Origin: Calidithermus chliarophilus DSM 9957
GTDB lineage: Bacteria > Deinococcota > Deinococci > Deinococcales > Thermaceae
Direction of reading: 5' to 3'
DNA length: 64,000 nucleotides
Assembly: GCF_000430045.1 (NCBI RefSeq)
Contig: NZ_KE387023.1
Span: 1,861,461-1,925,460 of the forward strand
Each line of letters begins with the position of its first letter. Position 1 is the stretch's first letter. The position numbers and the translations under genes are program-made. Positions 41,843-52,760 of the stretch are shown in pieces. The notes under the pieces are model-generated. The model was not told the DNA's origin. It did no database searches and saw nothing but the letters and a program-made list of their open reading frames with translations.

Positions 41843-42450
41843 CGTTTGAGCGTGGAGAGATGGGAGCTGTCCTGTCCCCACTGGGGCCTCTACCCGGGAG
41901 TACTCCCAGGATCAGCTGGCTGCGTGTCCCTACGGCATAGCTCCCCTTTACCCAGCTCCGAAAGGGTCTACCCCGCCGGGTCTGAAAGTAGGCGCTGGCC
42001 TGGGTGGGGCGAAACCCGGTGCGATCTAAGGCTACTGCCTCCTCCACCACCCCTAAGCTCTGCAATAACTGCCGGTTCATCTCATCCAGGTGACTCGCCC
42101 GAAAGCGTTGATACATCCGGCTGAGGGTGCTGTAGTGAGGCACCGCTTCGAGTTCCAGTGCCTCCCTGAGTCCCTGGCTCATCCGCAAAAGCTCTACAAA
42201 GTCACGGTAGCTCATCTTGAGGTAGAAGCACAACACGACGCAGGCGGCCAGTTGGGGGAGGGCATATGTCTTGGGGCTATTGGGGTGGCTGTATTCGGGA
42301 AAGGCTGCTTGAGTCTGGACGTAGATGATTCGCGCAACCTCCAGGTGCAGGCTCGGTCGTGGCTGGGCTGCTTTACCCGCCCGGCAAGAATGTCTTGGGG
42401 AGCGTTGATGACCCATCTGGCTCTACTATACAAACCTTGCAACAGAGCAG
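41843..42450 (-). mobile_element. truncated IS (IS4/IS5-type DDE transposase)
   Basis: Transposase N-terminal part from ATG 42416: LHLEVARIIYVQTQAAFPEY, KTYALPQLAACVVLCFYLKM, HYSTLSRMYQRFRAS, first catalytic Asp in EEAVALDRTGFRP, then WVKGSYAVGTRSQLILGVLP. A frameshift follows (DSSHLSTLKR resumes in another frame) and homology ends at about 41843, inside a response regulator gene. The 3' half and one IS end are lost; the other end adjoins 160-bp element copy 3. Confidence 0.8.
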
Positions 42451-42451
42451 G

Positions 42452-42631
42452 TTCAAAAAGATAATCGCCCAAACCAAAGACCTTCAGAGGCTATCTTTTC
42501 GGACCCCAGAGCACACCCCTCCCTGACGGTCGGCGAAGAAAGCGTATCCCTTCCGAGGGGCGCTACCGCCCTCCGCCATGCGGATAACTTCGGCTCGGTC
42601 AGTCCGGCGCCGAACCGACCGAATCGGGTAT
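42452..42631. mobile_element. two-hairpin element, copy 3, reverse orientation, one end lost
   Basis: About 180 bp, inverted relative to copies 1 and 2. Its outer end ATACCCGATTCGGTCGG and the middle (ACGCTTTCTTCGCC) are clear. It has about 30 extra bases next to the first hairpin. The distal terminal repeat is missing where IS-derived DNA begins. It fills most of the gap before the histidine kinase gene. Confidence 0.8.
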
Positions 42632-42720
42632 AAGGCCATTCTAGGGGCGGGGGCCGTCCTGCCGGGTTCACGCGGCCATACGCCCTACACCCCGGGGCCT
42701 CGAGGGGCTAACCTTGGCTT

Positions 42721-45700
42721 ATGTTCCGCCGCGGCCGCCTCAGCAGCGAGCTCTTCGAGAAGCTGGCGGGCTTCCACGAGGCCCTGCTGTCGGAGCTCGA
42801 GCTTCGCCCCATGCTGCGCAACCTGCTCACCGCCGCGACCCACGGGCTGGGGGCCGAACGGGCGGCGATCTTCCTGTACCACGCCGAAGACGGCGAGTTG
42901 CGCGGCGAGGTGGGGACCGGGCTGGGCACCAACCACACCGTCTCGGCCATCTCGCTGGGGCTCTCCCACGACGGGCCCATCCAGCGGGCCTTCTTCGGGC
43001 CGCCGGAGGGGCTCGAGCTCCCCGGCGAGATCCTGCTGCCGGTCTACGCGAGCGCGGCCCCGGCGGGGGGCGAGCCCTTCTGCTGGGGCGACCCCGAGGC
43101 CCGCTGCAACCTGCGGCCCCGCGTCCGGACCGCCCAGCGGGCCGAGCGCTGCCCCTCCTGCCCGCACTTCGGCGGGGTGGGGGTGCTCTCGCTCGAGGGG
43201 ATGGCCCTCGACGAGGAGACCCGCCAGCTCCTGCCGGTGCTGGCCCGCCTGGTGGCGCTGGCCCTGCGCAACGCCCGGCTCCACGAGACCGCCCTGGAGC
43301 AGAAGGCCCGCCTCTCCCGCCACACCCGCGTGCTCGAGCTCGTCAACGCCCTCTCGCACGAGCTGGTGCGCAACCTCGAGCTGCGGCAACTGCTCGAGGC
43401 CCTGGCCTGGGGGCTCTACCGCGACCTGGGCTACTACCGCGTGACCGTGGCGCTCAACCGCGGCGGCGTGCTCGAGGGGCTGCTGACGGTGAAGGAGGGC
43501 GAGCTCACCTGGACCGAGGGGGTGAGCCGGCTGCACCTGGACGTGCAGGCCTCCCCCGACCCCTTCGCCCGGGCCGCCCGCGAGCGCCGCCCGCTGGTGG
43601 TGGCCGAGGAGGAGCTGCCCCCCGCGGCCCACGCCCGCCAGATGGCCTTCGTGCCCATCACCGCCTACCTGCCGATCCTGGCCGAGGAGGAGGTGCTGGG
43701 GGTGGTGGCCGTAGACCACGGCGACAGCGGGCAGGCGGTGGGCGAGGAGGAGCTGCGCTACGTGGAGCTCCTGAGCTACGTGGCGGGCGCGGCCATCAAG
43801 AACGCCTACGCCTTCGAGGAGCGCGAGCGGGCCAACCGGGCGCTGGCGCTGGAGCGCCAGAAGCTCACCCAGGCCTTGGAGCTCATGGGCGACGCGGTGA
43901 TCGTGCTCGAGGACTACGAGGGCTTCGCCAACCGCATGGCCCGCGAGGTGCTGGGCCTGGGCGAGCGCGTAGCCCTCGACGACCTGCCCCCCGAACTGTA
44001 CCCCGCGCTGGAGGGCCGGCCGGTGGAGTACGTCCACGAGGGGCGCACCTTCTCGGCGCTGAGCACCAGGGAGGGGCGGCTGTGGGTGCTGGTGCTGCAC
44101 GAGATCACCGCCATCCGCCAGGCCCAGCAGCGCCTCGAGGCCCAAAGCCGCTTCCTGGGCCACCTCGCCGACATCACCCGCCAGGCGCTGGAGAGCCCCG
44201 ACAGCCCCCACCTGCTGGGCACCCTCGCCGACCGCCTATCCGACCTCTTCGCCGCCGGGTGGGTCTGCCTGACCCTGTGGGACGAGTCGCGCGGCGTGCC
44301 GCTGCCGGCGTGGGCCCGGGGCTTCGCGCTGCCCGCGCTCGAGCCCGCCCTGGGCGAGCCCTCCCTCACCCAGGCGGCGCTGCGGCTGGGCCGCGTGCTC
44401 ACGCTGGAGGACGTGCGGGCGAGCCCCTACACCGACCCCGTGCTCGCCCACGCCCCGCCCACCGCCTCGGTGCTGGTGCTGCCTTTCATCGCCCGCTCGC
44501 GCTGGCTGGGCGCGGCCATCCTGGGCTACGACCGGCGCCAGGCCTTCGGCCCCCTCGAGCTCCAGCAGGCCGAGCAGGCCGCCCCCCTGCTGGCCCTGGC
44601 CCTGTTCAAGACCCGGCTGCTGGAGGAGCTCGAGCGGCGCGAGCGGCGCTTCCGCGCCCTCATCGAGAGCATCCAGGACGTGGTCTACGTGGTCTCGCCC
44701 GAGGGGGTGCTGCGCTACGTCAGCCCCAACGCCCACCACGTGCTGGGCTACGACCCCGAGGGCTACACCCGCACCGAGGTCAGCGGCCTGGCCTTCTTCC
44801 ACCCCGACGACCGGCCCCAGGCCCGGGCCCTGCTGCGCGAGATCACCGGCCTGCCCGGGGCCACCCGCACCGCCGACCTGCGCGTGATCGACGCGATGGG
44901 CGAGGTGCGCTTCGTGGACCTGTGGGCCCGCAACCTCCTCGACGACCCCGACGTGCGGGGCGTGGTGGTGACCCTGCGCGACGTCACCGAGCGCAAGCAG
45001 GCCGAGGCCGCCCTGCGCGAGAGCGAGGCCCGCAACCGCGCCATTTTGCAGGCCCTCCCCGACCTGCTCTTCGTGATGGACGCCGGGGGCACCCTGCTGG
45101 CCTACCAGGGCCGGCGCGACCAGCTCCTGATGAGCTCGGAGGCCTTCCTGGGGCGGCGCCTCGAGGAGGTCCTGCCGCCGGAGGTCGCCGCGCGCGTGGG
45201 GGCTGCCCTATCCGAGGTGCTGGCGCAGGGCGGGATGCGCAGCGTGGAGTACAGCCTCGAGGTCCACGGCGAGCGCCTGGACTACGAGGCCCGCCTGGCC
45301 CGCAGCGGCCCCAACGAGGTGCTGGCGGTGGTGCGCGACGTGACCCAGCAGAAGCAGCTCGAGCGCATGAAGCAGGACTTCGTCTCGGCCGTCTCGCACG
45401 AGCTGCGCACCCCGCTGGTGGGCATCATGGGCTTCGCCGAGCTCCTGCTCGAGGACGCCCGGCTCGACCCCGAGTCGCTGGAGTTCGTGCAGCTCATCCG
45501 CGAGAGCGGCCTGCGCCTGAAGAACATGGTCGACAACCTCCTCGACACCAACCGCCTCGAGTCCGGCCGCTTCGAGGTCAACCGCCGCCAGGTCGACCTG
45601 ACCCCCACCCTGCGCGACGTGGCCGCCGCCTTCCGCGGCGTGGCCCAGCTATCGGGCATCGCCTTCGAGCAGCACCTAGAGCCCCTGCCCCCCCTGCTGG

Positions 45701-46050
45701 CCGACCCCGACCGCGTCGGCCAGGTGGTCGGCAACCTCCTCTCCAACGCCTTCAAGTTCACCCCCAAGAACGGCCGCGTCACCCTGCGGGCCCGCGCCCG
45801 GGACGGCTGGCTGCGCCTCGAGGTCGAGGACACCGGCCCCGGCATCCCCCCCGAACAGACCGACCGCCTCTTCCAGCGCTACGGCCGCACCCACTCCGCC
45901 CTCGAGCGCGGCATCGGCGGCACCGGCTTAGGCCTATACATCTCCAAAGCCATCGTCGAAGCCCACGACGGCCGCATCGGCGTGACCTCCGAACCCGGCA
46001 AGGGGGCGTGTTTTTACGTAGAGCTGCCGCTCGAGGGCAGGCGGGTTTAG
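42721..46050 (+). CDS. large cytoplasmic GAF/PAS hybrid sensor histidine kinase
   Basis: 1109 aa, no TM helix. Layout: GAF at about 15-180 with a cysteine-bearing insert (C-x7-C-x14-C-x2-C around FCWGDPEARC and CPSCPHFG), second GAF about 200-370, PAS-like 385-460, third GAF about 470-635, PAS 640-760 (ending VTERKQAE), PAS 760-880, then HisKA QDFVSAVSHELRTPLVGIMG and HATPase with GNLLSNAFKF, DTGPGIPPEQTD, GGTGLGLYISKAI. TAACCT ends 6 nt before ATG. Probably signals to the divergent response regulators (one now disrupted). Confidence 0.9.
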   Translation: MFRRGRLSSELFEKLAGFHEALLSELELRPMLRNLLTAATHGLGAERAAIFLYHAEDGELRGEVGTGLGTNHTVSAISLGLSHDGPIQRAFFGPPEGLELPGEILLPVYASAAPAGGEPFCWGDPEARCNLRPRVRTAQRAERCPSCPHFGGVGVLSLEGMALDEETRQLLPVLARLVALALRNARLHETALEQKARLSRHTRVLELVNALSHELVRNLELRQLLEALAWGLYRDLGYYRVTVALNRGGVLEGLLTVKEGELTWTEGVSRLHLDVQASPDPFARAARERRPLVVAEEELPPAAHARQMAFVPITAYLPILAEEEVLGVVAVDHGDSGQAVGEEELRYVELLSYVAGAAIKNAYAFEERERANRALALERQKLTQALELMGDAVIVLEDYEGFANRMAREVLGLGERVALDDLPPELYPALEGRPVEYVHEGRTFSALSTREGRLWVLVLHEITAIRQAQQRLEAQSRFLGHLADITRQALESPDSPHLLGTLADRLSDLFAAGWVCLTLWDESRGVPLPAWARGFALPALEPALGEPSLTQAALRLGRVLTLEDVRASPYTDPVLAHAPPTASVLVLPFIARSRWLGAAILGYDRRQAFGPLELQQAEQAAPLLALALFKTRLLEELERRERRFRALIESIQDVVYVVSPEGVLRYVSPNAHHVLGYDPEGYTRTEVSGLAFFHPDDRPQARALLREITGLPGATRTADLRVIDAMGEVRFVDLWARNLLDDPDVRGVVVTLRDVTERKQAEAALRESEARNRAILQALPDLLFVMDAGGTLLAYQGRRDQLLMSSEAFLGRRLEEVLPPEVAARVGAALSEVLAQGGMRSVEYSLEVHGERLDYEARLARSGPNEVLAVVRDVTQQKQLERMKQDFVSAVSHELRTPLVGIMGFAELLLEDARLDPESLEFVQLIRESGLRLKNMVDNLLDTNRLESGRFEVNRRQVDLTPTLRDVAAAFRGVAQLSGIAFEQHLEPLPPLLADPDRVGQVVGNLLSNAFKFTPKNGRVTLRARARDGWLRLEVEDTGPGIPPEQTDRLFQRYGRTHSALERGIGGTGLGLYISKAIVEAHDGRIGVTSEPGKGACFYVELPLEGRRV

Positions 46051-46059
46051 TGCGGCGCG

Positions 46060-46160
46060 TGGCTCGTGGTAGACCCCACCCCGGCGGCGTCGAGGGTCTA
46101 GGCGTCTTGCGTTTTGCGTAGGACGTACGACGTACGACCCGCGTTCGGCTATCGGCTATC
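46060..46160. repeat. heptad array O
   Basis: GTGGCTCGTGG-type, CGAGGGT, GCGTCTT, GCGTTTT, GCGTAGG, ACGTACG, then GGCTATC, GGCTATC up to the stop of the minus-strand Rrf2 gene. Confidence 0.85.
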
Positions 46161-46644
46161 TTCCCCGCGTCGTCAGCAACTCGATAGGGTGCAGCAGGTG
46201 CTCCAGACACTCCCCGTAGTCCACTCCCCGGCGGTAGTCCTCGGCCAGGTCGGCCACGCTGACCTGGCTCAAGGCCTCGAGCACCGCGTCGCGCACGCGC
46301 ATCCAGACGTGGCTGCGGGCGTGGCAACGGGGCTCTTCGACGCAGGGCTTGGGCCAGTTGAGGCTCACGCAGGCCAAGGGGGCGATGGGGCCGTCGATGG
46401 CGCGCATCACGTCGCGCAGGTTGATCTCCTGGGGGGGACGGGGGAGGGTGTAGCCGCCGCCGATCCCTTTCTTGGACGTCACCAGGCCCTGGGCCACCAG
46501 CACGGCCAGGATGCGCACGAGGTAGGTGCGGCGCACGCCGGTGGCGCGGCTGAGCTCCTCGCTGCCCACGAAGCGGTCGGGGGGTTGGTTGGCCAGGTAG
46601 CCCAGCGCCTTGAAGGCGTAGATGTCGGTGGCGGAAAGCCGCAT
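46156..46644 (-). CDS. Rrf2-family (IscR-like) transcriptional regulator
   Basis: 162 aa. Winged HTH 1-80 ([50 protein letters not shown]). Three cysteines in [21 protein letters not shown] suit Fe-S cluster binding. TAAACT ends 6 nt before the ATG. Divergent from the sulfurtransferase gene, which it may regulate in response to iron-sulfur, sulfide or redox status. Confidence 0.9.
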   Translation of the reverse strand: MRLSATDIYAFKALGYLANQPPDRFVGSEELSRATGVRRTYLVRILAVLVAQGLVTSKKGIGGGYTLPRPPQEINLRDVMRAIDGPIAPLACVSLNWPKPCVEEPRCHARSHVWMRVRDAVLEALSQVSVADLAEDYRRGVDYGECLEHLLHPIELLTTRGR

Positions 46645-46769
46645 GGGAGTAGTTTACGGCTTTTGTAATCTGTGTTAGCGTAACGCTGGGCTGGTCGGCT
46701 TAAGGGTTCTCATGAGCAAAGCCGGCACGCCCGCTTCGGCTTCAAGACCACTGCCAGGAGGCTGAGATT

Positions 46770-47630
46770 ATGAACTACGCCAACCCCGATGTTTTGGTAT
46801 CGACGGATTGGGTGCTCGAGCGCCTCGACGACCCCAACATTCGCGTCCTCGAGGTCGACGAAGACATCCTCCTCTACGACACCGGCCACGTCCCCGGCGC
46901 CCAGAAGATCGACTGGCAGGGCGACTTCTGGGACCCCATCATCCGCGAGTTCATCCAGCCCGACGAGTTCGCGGCGCTGATGGAGCGCCTGGGCATCTCC
47001 AACGACACCACCGTCGTGCTCTACGGCGACAAGAACAACTGGTGGGCCGCCTACGCCTTCTGGTTCATGAGCTACAACGGCCACAAGAACCTCAAGCTCA
47101 TGAACGGCGGGCGCATCAAGTGGACCCAGGAGAACAAGCCCCTCAGCACCGACAAGCCCTCCTACCCCAAGGGCCACTACGTCCCCGGGCAGCGCGACCC
47201 CAACCTGCGGGCCTTCAAGGACGAGGTGCTGCAGCACCTGCAGAAGGTCCAGGCCGGTTCGGGCGCTTTGGTCGACGTGCGCAGCCCCGCCGAGTTCACC
47301 GGCGAGAAGACCCACATGCCCGAGTACCCCCAGGAGGGCGTGCTGCGCGGCGGGCACATCCCCGGCGCCAAGAGCATCCCCTGGGCCACCACCGTCAACC
47401 CCGACGGCACCTTCAAGAGCGCCGACGAGCTCAAGGCCCTCTACGAGTCCAAGGGCGTGACCCCGAACAAGGAGGTCATCGCCTACTGCCGCATCGCCGA
47501 GCGCTCCTCGCACTCGTGGTTCGTGCTCAAGCACCTCCTGGGCTACCCCAAGGTCAAGAACTACGACGGGAGCTGGACCGAGTGGGGCAACAGCGTGGGC
47601 GTGCCCATCGCCAAGGGTGCCGAGGAGTAA
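46770..47630 (+). CDS. thiosulfate sulfurtransferase (tandem rhodanese)
   Basis: 286 aa, two rhodanese domains (about 8-125 inactive, 150-280 active). Active-site loop [15 protein letters not shown] with catalytic Cys, matching the CRIxERSSHTWF motif of thiosulfate sulfurtransferases. Moves sulfane sulfur from thiosulfate to cyanide or thiol acceptors. AGGAGG 10 nt upstream. A 17-codon ORF (46712-46765) ends 4 nt before the start and covers that ribosome site; it may be a leader. Divergent from the Rrf2 gene. Confidence 0.92.
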   Translation: MNYANPDVLVSTDWVLERLDDPNIRVLEVDEDILLYDTGHVPGAQKIDWQGDFWDPIIREFIQPDEFAALMERLGISNDTTVVLYGDKNNWWAAYAFWFMSYNGHKNLKLMNGGRIKWTQENKPLSTDKPSYPKGHYVPGQRDPNLRAFKDEVLQHLQKVQAGSGALVDVRSPAEFTGEKTHMPEYPQEGVLRGGHIPGAKSIPWATTVNPDGTFKSADELKALYESKGVTPNKEVIAYCRIAERSSHSWFVLKHLLGYPKVKNYDGSWTEWGNSVGVPIAKGAEE

Positions 47631-47671
47631 CTTCCTGCGAAAGCCGCGTCAGGGGCGCACCACGGTGCGCC

Positions 47672-47959
47672 CTACGTCTTTTTCAGCGCCCGCAGGCCGC
47701 CCTCGAGGTTGTACACCTGCGCGTACCCGGCGGCCTCGAGGTAGAGCCCGGCGAGCTCGCTCATGGCCCCCCGCTCGCACACCAGCAGGAGCGGGCGGTC
47801 CTTGGGCAGGTCGTGGTCGCCGTGCTGGATGGCCTTCACCGGCAGGTGCACGGCGCCCTCGAGGCTCCCCCGCGCGTACTCGGCCTCGGGGCGCACGTCC
47901 ACGATGAGTGGGTTCTCCTGGAGGAAAGCCTCGAGCATCTCGGCTTTGAGCGTGCGCAT
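47672..47959 (-). CDS. single-domain rhodanese
   Basis: 95 aa. IVDVRPEAEYARGSLEGAVHL and the active loop LLVCERGAMSE with Cys, then AAGYAQVYNLEGGLRAL. A small cytoplasmic sulfur carrier or transferase (GlpE/PspE-like). TATCCT ends 6 nt before the ATG. Converges with the tandem rhodanese gene. Confidence 0.9.
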   Translation of the reverse strand: MRTLKAEMLEAFLQENPLIVDVRPEAEYARGSLEGAVHLPVKAIQHGDHDLPKDRPLLLVCERGAMSELAGLYLEAAGYAQVYNLEGGLRALKKT

Positions 47960-48029
47960 GCCCGCAGGATAGCGCGGGGCGGACGCCGGGTGGGAGGGGG
48001 CATACGTCCTGGGGGGTGGGCTTAGGGTG

Positions 48030-48208
48030 CTGAACGCCGGGCGTGGGTCGTACGTCGTACGCCAAACGCCAAACGCCAAACGCCTTTTCTTCACCCCCCT
48101 TAACAAGGGGGGTTGGGGGGATATTCCTTACCCCGCGCGCGGGGAAGGAAGGGGTGGGGTTTACCACGAACTGACGGCTGAGGGCTGACCGCTGATAGCT
48201 GAAAGCTT
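48030..48208. repeat. heptad array P with hairpin module
   Basis: GAACGCC, GTCGTAC, GTCGTAC, GCCAAAC units, CCCCCCTTAACAAGGGGGG hairpin, CCCCGCGCGCGGGG hairpin, then CTGACGG, CTGAGGG, CTGACCG, CTGATAG, CTGAAAG. It fills the gap between two divergent genes (rhodanese and peroxiredoxin). Confidence 0.9.
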
Positions 48209-48264
48209 CCCGCTTACGCTAACCATAGCCCCCAGGCGCGGGCGGGCGGTAATCTGGGGGCGCT

Positions 48265-48732
48265 ATGGGTTTTGCTCTTGGAGATCTCCTGCCTAACGTC
48301 ACCGTGTTCACCGCCACCGCCGAGGCGAAGTGCCTGCTCGAACTCGTGCGGGGTAAGCCCGCCGTGTTGCTGTTCTTCCCGGCGGCCCATACCCGGGTGT
48401 GCGAGAAGGAACTGTGCACCTTCCGCGACGGGCTCGCCCGGTACAACGCGCTGGGGGCGCAGGTTTTCGGAATCAGCGTGGACACGCCCTGGACGCTGGC
48501 GGCCTACGCGAGGGATCTGGGCCTCGAGTTCCCCCTCCTCTCCGACTACAACCGCGAGGCCACGCGGGCGCTCGGGCTCGAGATCAGCCTCAAGGGCCTC
48601 CCCGGCTTCTCCCAGCGCGCCGCCTACGTCACCGACGCCGAAGGCCGCGTGCGCTGGTCCTGGGTGGCCGAAGTCCCCGCCCAGGAGCCGCCCTACGAGG
48701 AAGTCGCCGCAGCCGCCCAGGCGCTGGTTTGA
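48265..48732 (+). CDS. AhpC/TSA-family peroxiredoxin
   Basis: 155 aa. Peroxidatic C46 in HTRVCEKELC (T43, C46) with a nearby C51; conserved FFPAAHTRVC, ISVDTPWTLAAYA, FPLLSDYNREATRALGL. AhpE/BCP-like, thiol-dependent reduction of peroxides. TAATCT ends 9 nt before ATG. Context of sulfur-transfer genes and an Rrf2 regulator suggests a redox/sulfur cluster. Confidence 0.92.
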   Translation: MGFALGDLLPNVTVFTATAEAKCLLELVRGKPAVLLFFPAAHTRVCEKELCTFRDGLARYNALGAQVFGISVDTPWTLAAYARDLGLEFPLLSDYNREATRALGLEISLKGLPGFSQRAAYVTDAEGRVRWSWVAEVPAQEPPYEEVAAAAQALV

Positions 48733-48783
48733 CGGGCTTCGGGCGAGGGAAGGGCGAGCCCCAGGCCCGCCCCTACCAAAGGC

Positions 48784-48820
48784 GTTCAGCCATCAGCTAT
48801 CGACCATCGACTATCGACCC
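48784..48820. repeat. heptad array Q
   Basis: GTTCAGC, CATCAGC, TATCGAC, CATCGAC, TATCGAC plus CC, 7 bp from the stop codon of the minus-strand DUF1517-like gene. Confidence 0.85.
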
Positions 48821-48826
48821 TAACCG

Positions 48827-49750
48827 CTAGAGCAACTCGAGCCCCGGCCACCCCGTGAGCAGGTCCTGCTCCGTGAGCGACTCGCCCTCGGCCTCCGGGG
48901 TCCAGGAGATGTAAGCCGCCAGCGTGGTGACGGGGGTGGTGGCCGAGAGGGCCATTACGGCGGCCTTGGCCCCGGCTTCGCGCAGGGGGAGCGGCACCGG
49001 GGGCAGGGTGCCGTGGGCGGCGACCAGGATCGAGACCAGCAGGTAGCGCCCGTCGGGCTCGGCCTTGGGGGTGTAGTCGCCGGGGGCCTCCACCTTGCCC
49101 TCGAACTTGCGGAAGGTCTCCACGAACTTCGAGCGGTCCTCGGCCATCATGCGGTCGAACTGGCCCTCGGCCTCGCGCAGGCTGCCCTTCCAGCTCTCGT
49201 AGCCGCCGAAGCGCCACGCGGCCTGCTCGCGCAGCAGCACCACGCACACCTCGTCCACGAGGTCGGCGAGGCCCTGGGTGGTCTCGGTGTCGGCCTTCTC
49301 GGCCAGGCGGCGCAGGGTGCGCTGCAGCGAGGGGCTGTACAGCAGGGCCAGGCGCAGGCGGGCCACCTCGGCCTCGGGGGGGCTGCCGTAGGCCCCGCCC
49401 CCGCTCCCGGCCCGGCGCAGCCCCTGGATGATCGACAGGGCGATCACCCCGATGACGATGATCACCACCACGGAGGCGATGCCGGTGCCGCCGCCGTAGC
49501 CGTAGCCGGGGGTGGAAGGGATGTAGACCGGGGGGTAGGTGCGGGGAGTGGGGTAGTTGTAGTCGGGCCGGGGGGCCGGGGTGGGGAAGGTGGGCGCAGG
49601 GGAGGGGTTGACGCGCGGAGCGGGGGACGAGCGGAAGCCGCCCCGCCCGCCCACGCCACCGCCGCTGCGCTGGGCCTCGGCCGGGGAGAACAGGGGGAAG
49701 ACCCCGAGAACGGTGGTCAGCACCAGCAGCCAAACCCAGAGGCGTCGCAT
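48827..49750 (-). CDS. DUF1517-like membrane protein
   Basis: 307 aa. Signal peptide (MRRLWVWLLVLTTVLGVF...AEA), Gly/Ser/Pro-rich exposed linker (RSGGGVGGRGGFRSS, PSPAPTFPTPAPRPDYNYP), TM helix at about 95-115 (ASVVVIIVIGVIALSII), cytoplasmic C-terminal domain of about 190 residues. This layout matches DUF1517 proteins of cyanobacteria and plants, of unknown function. TATGCT lies 7 nt before the ATG. Confidence 0.78.
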   Translation of the reverse strand: MRRLWVWLLVLTTVLGVFPLFSPAEAQRSGGGVGGRGGFRSSPAPRVNPSPAPTFPTPAPRPDYNYPTPRTYPPVYIPSTPGYGYGGGTGIASVVVIIVIGVIALSIIQGLRRAGSGGGAYGSPPEAEVARLRLALLYSPSLQRTLRRLAEKADTETTQGLADLVDEVCVVLLREQAAWRFGGYESWKGSLREAEGQFDRMMAEDRSKFVETFRKFEGKVEAPGDYTPKAEPDGRYLLVSILVAAHGTLPPVPLPLREAGAKAAVMALSATTPVTTLAAYISWTPEAEGESLTEQDLLTGWPGLELL

Positions 49751-49840
49751 TGGGTCCAGCATACGGCAAAGCGCGCGCCTCGAGGTACGCCGCAACGTCC
49801 GGGGCGTCGGCCACGCTTGATTTTTAGAGATTCAGTAAAC

Positions 49841-49869
49841 TTGACACGACCACGCTCACGCATCATGAT
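49841..49869 (+). promoter_or_regulatory. lon promoter
   Basis: TTGACA (49841-49846), 17-bp spacer, CATGAT (49864-49869). This predicts a 5' untranslated region of about 110 nt before lon. No CIRCE or HAIR heat-shock operator was recognised. Confidence 0.6.
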
Positions 49870-49986
49870 ATTCCCTTATGGTACTGGGTCACGAATCCCA
49901 CAGCCAAAACCGCTAGACTGCCCTTAGCACTTATACCTTCCGTCCGGTGGTTCCGACCTACAGCCCTGCAACCTCCGCCCATAACG

Positions 49987-52452
<2,466 letters not shown>

Positions 52453-52493
52453 GTGAGTCCGGCATCTGCTTGACGCCGAACGCTGGCGCGGGT

Positions 52494-52690
52494 GGCGCGT
52501 CGTACGTCGTACGTCCTACGTCGTACGCCAAACGCAAAACGCAAGACGCAAAACGCAAGACGCCTTGTTCCCCCCTTGGCAAGGGGGGCTGGGGGGGATA
52601 AACCCTCCCCGCGCGCGGGGAGGGGCTTACCACGAACCACGGGCCTCCTGCTGACCGCTGATGGCTGAAGGCTGATGGCTAATCGCCGAT
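52494..52690. repeat. heptad array R with hairpin module
   Basis: GTCGTAC, GTCGTAC, GTCCTAC, GTCGTAC, GCCAAAC, GCAAAAC, GCAAGAC, GCAAAAC, GCAAGAC in one register, CCCCCCTTGGCAAGGGGGG and CCTCCCCGCGCGCGGGGAGG hairpins, then CTGACCG, CTGATGG, CTGAAGG, CTGATGG, CTAATCG, CCGATCG. Here the pure GATAG block is absent. Confidence 0.9.
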
Positions 52691-52760
52691 CGCCGTCGTC
52701 CTCCTAGCAAATGTAGGGCCGTGGCTTGCCGTGTTTCTGCTTTTATTTTCTGATGAGCTT

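Noticed and set aside
42714-46121. An 1135-codon plus-strand frame parallel to the large histidine kinase
   Set aside because: It reads as Arg/Pro/Ala/Gly-rich shadow sequence with no motif; the kinase frame carries all domains.
49801-49870. Heat-shock operator (CIRCE or HAIR) before lon
   Set aside because: No TTAGCACTC-N9-GAGTGCTAA or CTTGAGT-N7-ACTCAAG match; only a sigma-A-type promoter is visible.
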